A DNA stretch of 64,000 bases, from the NCBI GenBank assembly GCA_035644395.1, contig DASQOR010000084.1:1-64000 (forward strand), given 5' to 3'. The DNA is from JBGPLJ01 sp035644395 (GTDB lineage: Bacteria > Pseudomonadota > Gammaproteobacteria > Steroidobacterales > Steroidobacteraceae). The position numbers and the translations under genes are program-made. Each line of letters starts with the position of its first letter. Position 1 is the stretch's first letter. Under the pieces are notes generated by a model. It made no database searches, was not told where the DNA came from, and saw only the letters and a list, made by a program, of their open reading frames with translations. Below, one piece after another: positions 44,321 to 53,077 of the stretch.

Positions 44321-45766
44321 ATGTCCGACAACGTGAAACCCACCGTCCAGAGGGTGGAGCAGACCGAAGACCGCTTCCTGATGTCGGACCTGTTCGAGGC
44401 GCGCGGGCGCACGCAGACGCCGCGCAACGGCAGCGGCTTCGTGCGCGAGGCCGCGCGCGACGTCCCCGTGTATCACAGCTGTGACGTGCTGGTCGTCGGT
44501 GGCGGGCCGTCCGGCAGCGCCGCTGCCTATGCCGCCGCGAAAATGGGCGCGGACGTCGTTCTGCTCGAACGCTACAACCACTTGGGGGGCCTTTCGACCG
44601 GCGGACTCGTCATCTGGATCGACCGCATGACCGACTGGGCGGGCCAGCAGGTGATCCGCGGCTTTGCCGACGACGTGCTCGACCGCCTGCCGGCCGATGC
44701 GAAGGCGGGTCCGCCGCCTGCGGAATGGGGCTCGCGCGACCCCGCACTGGCGACCTACTGGGGTTCGCGAACGACGGCCTTCCACGGCATCGTCACCTGG
44801 GCGCCGACCATCGACCCCGAGTGGCTCAAGGTCGCAACCCAGGAAATGTTGCTGGAGGCCGGCGTGCGCATCGTGCTGCATGGCTGGGCCGCGCTGCCGA
44901 TGATCGAGGAAGGACGCGTGACCGGCGTCTTTTTCGAATGCAAATCCGGCCGGCAGGCGCTGCGCGCGAAGGTCGTGATCGACGGGACCGGCGATGGCGA
45001 CGTGTTTGCGCGCGCCGGCGCGGAGTTCGAGAGCGACATCGACCAGGGCGACGTCCACCACAGCATGAATACCGGTTTCCTGATCGCGGGCGTCGACATG
45101 GACCGCTGGATCGACTTCCGCAATCTTGAGCCCCAGCAGTTCTCCGAGTTCATGCGCCAGGGTCGCGAGCGCCTCGGGTTCTTCCAGTCGCCCTACGTCT
45201 CCTGGCGCAAGGACATCGCGCTTTTCCTCGGGCCACGCCAGTCGGGCATGTCCGGCATCGACGTCGACGACATGACGGAGGTCGAATTTCGCTCGCATCG
45301 CCTCATGCTCACGCATTGCGCTTTCTTCCGGCAGCACGCGCCTGGGTTCGAAAACGCCTACGCGCTCCAGAGCGCGAGCCAGCTCGGCGTGCGGCACACG
45401 CGCCGGCTGAAAGGCGTCGCCAAGATCCTGCGCGCGCAATGGGATCACGGTGTCGTGCTGCCCGGTGAAATTGGTGTCAGCCCTTCCGTATCGCCGAAGT
45501 TTCCGGTGCTCTCGGTGCCGTACGAGTCGCTCGTGCCGTTCCGCCTCGACGGATTGCTGGCATGCGGCCGGCACATTTCGAGCGATGCGAGTTCGCACGG
45601 CTTCATGCGGGAGATTCCTCAATGCTGGCTCACAGGGCAGGCCGCGGGAGTCGCTGCGGCAGTCGCGGTCAATGCAGGCGTGCAGCCACGTGCCGTTGAC
45701 GTCCGCGCGGTGCAGGCTGAGCTTCGCAAACAGGGGGTCTACATCCGGGACGCGAGCAGCGTTTGA
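44321..45766 (+). CDS. FAD-dependent oxidoreductase (FAD-oxidored/PF12831-like)
   Basis: A 481-residue flavoprotein with the dinucleotide motif VLVVGGGPSGSAAAYAAA (about 56-73) and the GGLSTGGLVIWIDR stretch typical of the FAD-dependent group that includes fumarate-reductase-like and thiazole-synthase-like enzymes. The end GLLACGRHISSDASSHGF and VTGQAAGVAAAVAV contains the second FAD contact. I choose the ATG at 44321 (GGAG 12 nt upstream) over the TTG at 44300. Substrate unknown; it is divergent from the IlvD/Edd dehydratase and may work on the same compound. Confidence 0.88.
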   Translation: MSDNVKPTVQRVEQTEDRFLMSDLFEARGRTQTPRNGSGFVREAARDVPVYHSCDVLVVGGGPSGSAAAYAAAKMGADVVLLERYNHLGGLSTGGLVIWIDRMTDWAGQQVIRGFADDVLDRLPADAKAGPPPAEWGSRDPALATYWGSRTTAFHGIVTWAPTIDPEWLKVATQEMLLEAGVRIVLHGWAALPMIEEGRVTGVFFECKSGRQALRAKVVIDGTGDGDVFARAGAEFESDIDQGDVHHSMNTGFLIAGVDMDRWIDFRNLEPQQFSEFMRQGRERLGFFQSPYVSWRKDIALFLGPRQSGMSGIDVDDMTEVEFRSHRLMLTHCAFFRQHAPGFENAYALQSASQLGVRHTRRLKGVAKILRAQWDHGVVLPGEIGVSPSVSPKFPVLSVPYESLVPFRLDGLLACGRHISSDASSHGFMREIPQCWLTGQAAGVAAAVAVNAGVQPRAVDVRAVQAELRKQGVYIRDASSV

Positions 45767-45825
45767 AGGCCGCGGGACGGGCGCGGAGTGACCTCGAACA
45801 AACAGGCGCCGACCGTACGCGCATC

Positions 45826-47949
45826 CTAATTCCCGCCTTCGGCCTTCATGAGGGCCTTGGCTTGTTCATTGACGTAGGCGCGAATGCCCTCCGCCTCCTC
45901 CGGCTTGAGATAGCTCGCAAAGCTCGCCATGCCATTCGGCGCGAGCGCGCCACCGATCACGACCGTCTGCCACGCGCTCTTGTCCGTGAGGAAGCTCGAG
46001 CGGCGCAGGTCGGGATTCACCGGCCCGCCGTGGCAGATGGTGCAATAGGTGAAGTAATACTGGTTGCCGGTTGCAATCTGCGCCGACGTAAACTGCTCGC
46101 CGCTCGGATTCGGCTTCGCAAGCGGCACCGGCGTATAGGGTGGTAGCTCTGCTTTGCCGTCGAGCCGGAATGCGACGACGAGGCCGTTCGGCATCCGGCG
46201 CTTTTCAAATTGCGACGCGCTCGCCATGCCCATCGAGCCGCCGTAGCCCGCCATCACCGCCACGTATTGCTCGCCCTTGATCCGATAAGTGACGGGACCG
46301 GCCAGCACGCCACGATGCGTCTGGAAGGACCAGAGCCGGGCGCCCTTGTCGGCGCTGTAGGCCTCGAGCTCGCCATGCACGGTGCCCTCGAAGACGAGAT
46401 TGCCCGCCGTCGCCAGTGTGCCGCCGTTCCAGGGCCAGTCGCGCTCGACTTCCCAGCGCGCCTTCTGCGCGACCGGGTCCCAGGCCACGAGCTTGCCGCG
46501 GATCATGGCGTGCAGGGCCGCACGCCGCGCGTCCATGTCCGCCGGGAGGCCCGGGAGCGGCGGCGGATCGAGAAAGGACACGCCCGTGTTCCAGCGGCCC
46601 GGATGAACCTCGAAGGGCCTGGAATCCGCGTAGACGAGCGGATATTCCATCGCCGGGATGTAGACGAGGCCGGTCCTGGGCGAATAACTCATCGGCATCC
46701 AGGCGTGCGCGCCGATCCCCGACGGCACGACCATGGCCGGCCCCTCGGTGTAGCGCGCGTTTCGTTTCTCCACCGGGCGACCGCTCGCGAGATCGATGTG
46801 GTCCGCCCAGTTCTGCGGTGCGTAGGCTTGCGCCGAGATCAGTTTCCCGTTGGCGCGATCGATGACATAGAAGAACGCGTTCTTCGGCGCCTGCATCAGC
46901 ACCTTGCGCGGCTGGCCGTCGATCTTGAGATCCGCGAGCATGATCTGCTGGGTGGCCGTGAAGTCCCAGGTCTCGCCGGGATTCAACTGGTAGTGCCACT
47001 TGTACTTGCCGGTGTCCGGATCGACCGAGACGATCGAGGCGAGGAAGAGATTGTCGCCCCTGCCTTCCGAGCGGTACTTCTGGTTCCACGGCGAACCGTT
47101 GCCGACGCCGATGAGCAGCTGGTCGAGCTCCTGGTCGTAGACCACCGAGTCCCAGACCGTGCCGCCGCCGCCGAGCTTCCAGTATTCGTTGCCGAACCAG
47201 GTCGGCCTGGCGATCTTCTCGATCGCATCGTCCGAAGCCGCGCCATCCGGTCCGGCCGCGGGATTCCCCGGTACCGTGTAGAAGCGCCAGACGAGCTTGC
47301 CCGTCGCCGTATCGTAGGCGGAGACGTAGCCGCGCACGCCGAGCTCCGCGCCGCTGTTGCCGATGATCACCTTGTCGCGCACCACCCTCGGGGCCATGGT
47401 GATCGTGTAGGGCTTCAGCTGGTCGACCGTGACCACCTCCCACACCCTGGCGCCGGTGCGGGCATCGAGCGCGATCAGCCGGCCATCGATGGTGCCGACG
47501 TAGACTCGGCCCTTCCATACCGCGACGCCGCGGTTCACCACATCGCAGCAGGCGTGCGCGCCCTTGGAACCATCGTTGTGCGGATCGAATTGCCAGAGCC
47601 GCTTGCCCGTGGCCGCATCGAGCGCCAGCACCTTGGACCAGGCCGTGCTCGTGTACAGGGTCCCGTCGACGACGATCGGCGTCGCTTCCTGCCCTCGTGC
47701 CGTGTCCAGCTCCACGGCCCACGCGAGCCCAAGGCCGCCGACGTTGCCATCATTTATTTTCGCGAGTTCGGAAAAGCGTTGCTCGGCGTAGGTGCGGCCG
47801 TAGGTGAGCCAGTTGTCGGCATCGCTGGCTGCCGCTTCGAGCCGCGCCTGATCGATGCGCGCCGGGCCTTTGCCGTCCGCGCCGCTCCAGCTGCTGGCGA
47901 GCGCCAGCAGGGCGGCCGCCGCCAGCAGGGATTCGAATCGCTTGGTCAT
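45826..47949 (-). CDS. PQQ-dependent quinohemoprotein alcohol dehydrogenase
   Basis: A periplasmic type-II quinohemoprotein of 707 residues: signal peptide (1-26), an eight-bladed PQQ propeller, and a C-terminal cytochrome c domain with the haem site CTICHG (636-641) and axial Met near 674 (NGMASF). The vicinal disulfide over PQQ is present (GAHACCDVV, about 131-138). In GETWDFTATQQ the residue two after the catalytic Asp is Thr, not Asp, so a calcium-type rather than a lanthanide-type site is expected. It oxidises an alcohol in the periplasm. It follows the TonB receptor in the same direction, separated by a strong hairpin. The start at 47949 avoids placing that hairpin in the coding region. 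Confidence 0.94.
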   Translation of the reverse strand: MTKRFESLLAAAALLALASSWSGADGKGPARIDQARLEAAASDADNWLTYGRTYAEQRFSELAKINDGNVGGLGLAWAVELDTARGQEATPIVVDGTLYTSTAWSKVLALDAATGKRLWQFDPHNDGSKGAHACCDVVNRGVAVWKGRVYVGTIDGRLIALDARTGARVWEVVTVDQLKPYTITMAPRVVRDKVIIGNSGAELGVRGYVSAYDTATGKLVWRFYTVPGNPAAGPDGAASDDAIEKIARPTWFGNEYWKLGGGGTVWDSVVYDQELDQLLIGVGNGSPWNQKYRSEGRGDNLFLASIVSVDPDTGKYKWHYQLNPGETWDFTATQQIMLADLKIDGQPRKVLMQAPKNAFFYVIDRANGKLISAQAYAPQNWADHIDLASGRPVEKRNARYTEGPAMVVPSGIGAHAWMPMSYSPRTGLVYIPAMEYPLVYADSRPFEVHPGRWNTGVSFLDPPPLPGLPADMDARRAALHAMIRGKLVAWDPVAQKARWEVERDWPWNGGTLATAGNLVFEGTVHGELEAYSADKGARLWSFQTHRGVLAGPVTYRIKGEQYVAVMAGYGGSMGMASASQFEKRRMPNGLVVAFRLDGKAELPPYTPVPLAKPNPSGEQFTSAQIATGNQYYFTYCTICHGGPVNPDLRRSSFLTDKSAWQTVVIGGALAPNGMASFASYLKPEEAEGIRAYVNEQAKALMKAEGGN

Positions 47950-47958
47950 GAATGCGCG

Positions 47959-47989
47959 GCGGGACCCCTTCGTTACGAAGGGGTCCCGC
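47959..47989 (-). terminator. Strong intercistronic hairpin
   Basis: A perfect 14-bp stem GCGGGACCCCTTCG / CGAAGGGGTCCCGC with a 3-nt loop (TTA), between the TonB receptor stop and the alcohol dehydrogenase start. There is no T-run, so it may stop transcription only partly or protect the receptor mRNA end, giving unequal expression of the two genes. Confidence 0.6.
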
Positions 47990-48011
47990 TCGCGTTGCAC
48001 TCGATGCGCGA

Positions 48012-51000
48012 TCAGAACTTCATCGTCGCGCCGAGATAGAAGCGCCGGCCAATGAAGTCATAGAGCGCAGGATTAGTCGGATCGGTACCGCCGAACGAAC
48101 CGCCGGCATTCAGGAACGGCGGCGGCGCACTGTTGACCTCCAGAAGGGGCGGCTCCTCGTCGAACAGATTTTCGACGCCGAAGCGCACGACCAGATTCTT
48201 CTCGAAAGCAAATGTGCCGGAGAGAGCGAATAGATCGTAGGACCCCGTGCCCAGGATCGCTGTGTCGTGGTTCGTCGGGTACGTGATCGACCTGATCGAC
48301 GGCAGGTGCTGCCACTGCAGTGAAACGTTCCACTGATTGATGGAGTAGCCGACCGTGTTCAGCATCTTCCACTCGAAGGAGCCCGAGTTCAGCTCGTTCT
48401 GCGTCGGACCCAGCGCACCGGCGTAGTCGACGAGCGGATCGGTTGCCAGCTCCGAGGTCTTCAGGTCGAGCAGGTAGGTGATGACCGTGTTGAGGGTGAA
48501 GCGGCCAGGCCCCATCTTGAACGCCCAGTCGAGCTGGGTGTCGATGCCGGACGTTTCGAAGCGGCCGTTGTTGTAGTAGGTGAGCAGGATATTCCCGAGT
48601 GCGCCGTCATTGGCGACGCGATTGATGCCGTCGCAGAAACTATTGTTGACATCGAACGTCGGGTTGAACGCCGGATCGAAGCACTGCCGCTGGGCGACGT
48701 CGACGGACTGCGGGCCGATGGCATCATCCACCTTGATGCTGTAGTAGTCGACCGACAGATGCAGATTGCTCAGCATCTCGCTGTCGGACGGCGAGTTGAA
48801 GACGAAGCCGAACGTCCAGGTATCCGCCGTTTCCGGCGTGAGATTCGGATTGCCCGTGACGGACGGGAATGCGAATGCCGGACCGACGGAGTTGGCGAAC
48901 TGCGGATTGGCATAGAAGGTGGCCGCAGTTCCCGGAGCAGCCCGCTCCATGAGCGCCTCGCACAGGGCCCGCGCCTGCGCCCCGTTAGCGTTGGCCGGAT
49001 TGGCGGAAAACGGTGACGGGTTGGCGAGCGAGCACAGGTCGCCCGCCGCGCCAATCTGGAAGGTCTGCGACGGCGCGAGATGCAGCTCGCCGATGTTGGG
49101 CGAGCGCTCTGCCCGGTTGAAACCGCCACGGAAACGCAGCCAGTCGACCGGTTTCCAGGTGGCGAGTGCCTTCCAGGTCTCGCTGTTGCCGGTCGAGTCG
49201 TAGTCGGAACTGCGAAAGCCCAGCTCGAGTTCGAGGAGCTTCACGCCAGGCAGATCCTTCAGCACCGGCATCAGCAATTCGCCATAGAATTCCTTGACGG
49301 TATCCTCACCCGTCGCGTCGCCGCTCGGATAGATGCCGATGGCCTGATCGTTGAACTCGACACCCTGCGACGTCAGCGTGTCGTTCAGGAACTCGTAGTT
49401 CGTCTGGCGATACGAGGCACCGACGGCCGCACGCACCTCGCCGGCAGGCAGGTTGAATACCTTGCCCTGGGCGTTGGCCTCCCAGATGTCCTGCAGCATG
49501 GTGGAACGGGTCTTGAGGCTCGCCGAGATCGCGTCGATGCAGTCCTGGCTGATCGGCAATTCCTTTTGGAACGGATCGATGCCGCTCGTGCAGGTCGCGA
49601 AATTCGCGCCGAAGCCGCCGAAAGCCGGGTTGCTGTAGCCCGCGGCACTCGAGTCGAAGCCTGCGCCCCAGTTGGGAGCGCCGATCACCGCGCGGAACCT
49701 TTCGAGCGAGGCGACGCCGGTCGTGAGCGCCGAGGTCTGCGATTCACCCTTCGAGCCGTAGAGTTCCCAGGTCCAGTCGCTCCCCGGGATCGTGCCCTCG
49801 AAACCACCGACCACGTTGTAGGTGAACACGTCGGCCCTGAGATCGCGATTCGCATAGTTCAGGTAATACGTGAGCCGCCAGTCGCCGGTCGGATCGGGCC
49901 GGCTGGCGAGCACGGAGGCAAGTTCGGCCGGTATGGCGCGGCCATCGACGGGTATAAAGGCCGCCCAGCCGTTCACCGACGGCGACGGCTGCTGCACCGT
50001 CCGGGTCTGCACCTTGCTGAAGAGGCCCTGCGCAAAGAATCCGATCCAGTCATTGATCTCGTAATTGCCGCGCGCATAGATATTGTCGCGCTCGAGCGGA
50101 ATCAACAGGCGTGCGTCCTGGAAGTTCTGGCCGAGGAGCCCGGTGGAATCCACCTTCCACTTGGTGCCGGTCGTGTCCTGGTTGAAGCGATAGACGCCGC
50201 CCGGTGCGAAGCTCTGGAAGAATCCGGTGAAGGCCGTGCCATCCGGATTGAAGTAGAGCCGGGTGGGTGAAGGAACGGCGCCCGCCGGCCCTGCGTTGAA
50301 GATCGCGTCGTAAGATGCCTGCGAAGGAATATTCGTCGGATCAGCCGGATCGAAACCCGAGAAGTCCGGGAAGAACTCGTCGCCCCCGATCGTCGGGTCC
50401 TTCATGGCAGCGCGGAACCACGGACGGTCGATCCGGTCCGCGCCCTGGCGCCGGTTGGTGGCGAAAGAGAGCATGACATTGCCCTTATCGTCGGCGAGAT
50501 TCGACCCCATGATCGCGGCGATCTGGTACTCCGTGCCGTCGCCGCGGTCCGTCTGGCCCGTCATGGCGTCGAACTGGAAGCCCTGGAAATTCTTCTTCAT
50601 GACGAAGTTGACGACGCCGCTCACGGCGTCCGCACCATAGGTCGAGGAAGCGCCGCCGGTGATGATCTCGACGCGCTCGATAGCCATGGAGGGAATCGTG
50701 TTGATGTCGATCACCTGGGACGCATTGCCCGGTGTCACGCGACGGCCGTCCATCAGGACGAGGTTGCGGTTGGCGCCGATGCCGCGAAGCGAAACCGTTG
50801 CCGCGCCCGGTGTGTTGGTCGCCGTCGGCTGGATGTCACCACCCATCGTCGGCGTCTGCACCGCATGGAATTGCGGCAGCTTGACGAGATTCGCCTCGAG
50901 CGCCGCGGTGCTCGAGTTCTTCAGGAGCGAGTCGTCGACGGACAGGATCGGGCTGTTGGCATCGTAGTCGCGCCGGTGGATGCGCGAGCCGGTGATGACG

Positions 51001-51137
51001 ATCGTGTCCAGCGTTTCGCCGGATTCACTGGCGGCGGCTTGTTCCTGGGCCTGGACGATCGGCACTGGTGCGAACAGCACAAGGCCGGCCGAACAGACCA
51101 GCGCAGCGCGGATGACTCCGCCTTGGATTAGCGACAT
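48012..51137 (-). CDS. TonB-dependent receptor
   Basis: An outer-membrane receptor of 1041 residues, with a signal peptide (about 1-32, ending PIVQAQ), a TonB-box region LDTIVITGSRI, a plug (about 45-160; SLRGIGANRNLVLMDGRR, GGASSTYGADAVSGVVNF) and a barrel that ends ...YLGATMKF. The start at 51137 has GGGGGG 8 nt upstream and gives a normal leader. It resembles the large receptors of polymer- or aromatic-degrading proteobacteria and probably imports the substrate of the adjacent PQQ alcohol dehydrogenase. The 225 bp upstream (51138-51362) hold its promoter and no gene. Confidence 0.94.
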   Translation of the reverse strand: MSLIQGGVIRAALVCSAGLVLFAPVPIVQAQEQAAASESGETLDTIVITGSRIHRRDYDANSPILSVDDSLLKNSSTAALEANLVKLPQFHAVQTPTMGGDIQPTATNTPGAATVSLRGIGANRNLVLMDGRRVTPGNASQVIDINTIPSMAIERVEIITGGASSTYGADAVSGVVNFVMKKNFQGFQFDAMTGQTDRGDGTEYQIAAIMGSNLADDKGNVMLSFATNRRQGADRIDRPWFRAAMKDPTIGGDEFFPDFSGFDPADPTNIPSQASYDAIFNAGPAGAVPSPTRLYFNPDGTAFTGFFQSFAPGGVYRFNQDTTGTKWKVDSTGLLGQNFQDARLLIPLERDNIYARGNYEINDWIGFFAQGLFSKVQTRTVQQPSPSVNGWAAFIPVDGRAIPAELASVLASRPDPTGDWRLTYYLNYANRDLRADVFTYNVVGGFEGTIPGSDWTWELYGSKGESQTSALTTGVASLERFRAVIGAPNWGAGFDSSAAGYSNPAFGGFGANFATCTSGIDPFQKELPISQDCIDAISASLKTRSTMLQDIWEANAQGKVFNLPAGEVRAAVGASYRQTNYEFLNDTLTSQGVEFNDQAIGIYPSGDATGEDTVKEFYGELLMPVLKDLPGVKLLELELGFRSSDYDSTGNSETWKALATWKPVDWLRFRGGFNRAERSPNIGELHLAPSQTFQIGAAGDLCSLANPSPFSANPANANGAQARALCEALMERAAPGTAATFYANPQFANSVGPAFAFPSVTGNPNLTPETADTWTFGFVFNSPSDSEMLSNLHLSVDYYSIKVDDAIGPQSVDVAQRQCFDPAFNPTFDVNNSFCDGINRVANDGALGNILLTYYNNGRFETSGIDTQLDWAFKMGPGRFTLNTVITYLLDLKTSELATDPLVDYAGALGPTQNELNSGSFEWKMLNTVGYSINQWNVSLQWQHLPSIRSITYPTNHDTAILGTGSYDLFALSGTFAFEKNLVVRFGVENLFDEEPPLLEVNSAPPPFLNAGGSFGGTDPTNPALYDFIGRRFYLGATMKF

Positions 51138-51362
51138 GGCTTGATCCCCCCACTGTTTTGTAATTCTGCCAACTCCGGATTCGCGCAAGGCGAATGCCAT
51201 CACCGTCGGTTTCGACTAGCGAAATTGTTTTCGTATCAGGGTTGCGCCAGCCATATTGGACCCCGCGGCGGCTCTGTATTCCACAACGCGCGAAGTCAAA
51301 GTCGACTAATACGGAAACGTACGGCCGTTCGCGGGCATGAATATCAAGTCAATGCGTTGCGC

Positions 51363-53021
51363 TCAGCGCCACTCGTCGATGCGGCCTGCCGCGTGCGGGG
51401 TAAGCGAAGCCCCCGGGCCGCGCCAGGTGTACATGCCGCCGAACATCTTGAAGGCCGCCTGCGTTTCGCCGCCCGCAACGACGATTTTCACGTCATTCGG
51501 CGTAAAGATGCTGATGAGCTCGTCCGGCGCCGCCTTGAGCCGGGTCGCGTACGGCTCGATGCCCGCTACGGCCCGCGGTCGGATCACCGACTGGATCGAT
51601 TGATCATCCCAGTACTCGCGGGCCGGGAGCTTCGCGTTCTCCGCGCACCAGTCGATGAGCGCCCGCTTCCCCATGCCGATCGCCTCGAAGCCGCGCGCCA
51701 CCAGCGGGTCCATCACGATGAGCGGCGGGCTGAAATGATCGGTCGCCGTGAGGCAGCGGTAGAACTTCTCCTTCCAGGTCTCGCGCGGCCCGTAACCGGA
51801 CTGCGTGTACCAGCCGCCGAAGAAGATGCTGACGGTGCTCTCATCCGCCCGGAAGCCCTCATCGACGTGGAACGGCGACCAGGGGCTGCGCTCTTCGGCT
51901 TCCGGGAAGCAGGCGGAGTAACTGAGGAAATTGCCGAGCGTTCCAAGGTACGACTCGCTCGGCACGGAGCCGCCCTGCAGGTTCTGGCTCAGGAGGCCGT
52001 AGGCGCGTCCGAGCGTGGCATTGGCGTGGTTATAGGGCCCGAGCGCGCCGATGCCGGAATTCATGCCGATCTCGTTGCGGATCGGGCCGTTGATCACCGA
52101 GATCGCCGCGAAGGACGTCGTGCTGCTCGAGCGGGCGGTCGTGCCACTCGCCGCCATCGCGAGGATGACCGGCAGGTACTCAGGACGTGCGCCCGCCATG
52201 ACCGCGTTCACCGCAACTTTCTCGACATCGAACTCCCAGTACTCGCGGAAAGCCGTCGGCCGCAGGCGCCCGACGATCTTGCCGGCCGCGTGGCTGGTGC
52301 CCTTCACCATCCGCTCGACGCGCTCCTCGGTCGGCAGGATGATCGGCAGGAAATCCGTCCAGCGGTTCTGGTTGAAAAGCTCGCGGAGGTTTTCCTCGGT
52401 GTCCGGTTCGAGGAAACGCGGGGTCGTGCGCTCGAAGCTCGCTCCCTTGAAGTCATCGTCGTTGAGCGGCCGGGTCAGGCCCTCGATCACGCCCTGCATG
52501 AAAGGCTGCTTCAGGACGGGATCGGTGCCCTCGATGTAGGCGCGCAGCTCACTTACCGAGCGGCCTACGACCGGCTGCGGAACGAACACGCTGCGCGCCG
52601 TCGGCATGCCCTCGGCGAGCGCCGTTGCCTTCGCGAGCCGGGCGAACACGTGCGTGCTCACCGGAACGGTGGGGATTCCCTGCCGTTCGAGGGCCAGAGC
52701 CAACCCCACGACCGTGGGGCAACAGGTGCTTCAGAGTCCTACACCGGTAATCGCCGCGTGGCCATCGGCCGCGATCGCGGCGCGCATGACGGGGTCGTCG
52801 ACCCAGCTCTCGCGCGGCTTGATGATGCGGATGATCACCGCGGGCATGTGCTCCGCGAACCAGAGCCGCAGCTGCTCCATGAAGCGGTCGGAATTGTCGA
52901 ACAGGCAGTCGACGAGATACACGACCTTGCCGTCGAGGCTCTCGAGCCGGTTCGCGAGTCGCTTGCCGACGACCTTCGGCGGATAGCCGCGCGGATCGTG
53001 AACCTTGATCTTCTCGCCCAT
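51363..53021 (-). CDS. UGSC-family selenoprotein 2 (in-frame TGA = Sec97)
   Basis: A 552-residue paralogue of selenoprotein 1. Residues 1-96 (MGEKIKVHDPRGYPPKVVGK to AAITGVGL) are joined through an in-frame TGA (52733-52731) to STCCPTVVGLALALERQGIP and the same C-terminal domain (VINGPIRNEIGMNSGIGALG, HANATLGRAYGLLSQNLQGG). Sec is again residue 97 in a U-S-T-C motif. A SECIS-like hairpin is 11 nt downstream. The start at 53021 has an ideal GGAGG 8 nt upstream. It is 56 bp behind the GMC oxidoreductase gene in the same direction and so probably co-transcribed with it, and lies about 3 kb from selC. The differences from copy 1 are spread over the whole protein and mostly conservative, which shows that both are under selection. 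Confidence 0.93.
52704..52719 (-). promoter_or_regulatory. SECIS-like hairpin of selenoprotein 2
   Basis: On the minus strand CCCCAC-GGTC-GTGGGG, identical to the element of copy 1 and at the same 11-nt distance from its TGA. Confidence 0.9.
52731..52733 (-). other. Selenocysteine codon (TGA, Sec97)
   Basis: In-frame TGA of selenoprotein 2, flanked as in copy 1 by CTC before and AGC ACC TGT TGC after. Confidence 0.92.
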
Positions 53022-53077
53022 GTCTCGATCCTCCGGATACAGGCCGCCATCGAGTTTCAGCGCAGTACCCAGGTCTG

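Noticed and set aside
46210..48039. 609-codon open frame opposite the PQQ dehydrogenase
   Set aside because: Antisense shadow; the minus strand has signal peptide, PQQ propeller and haem motif.
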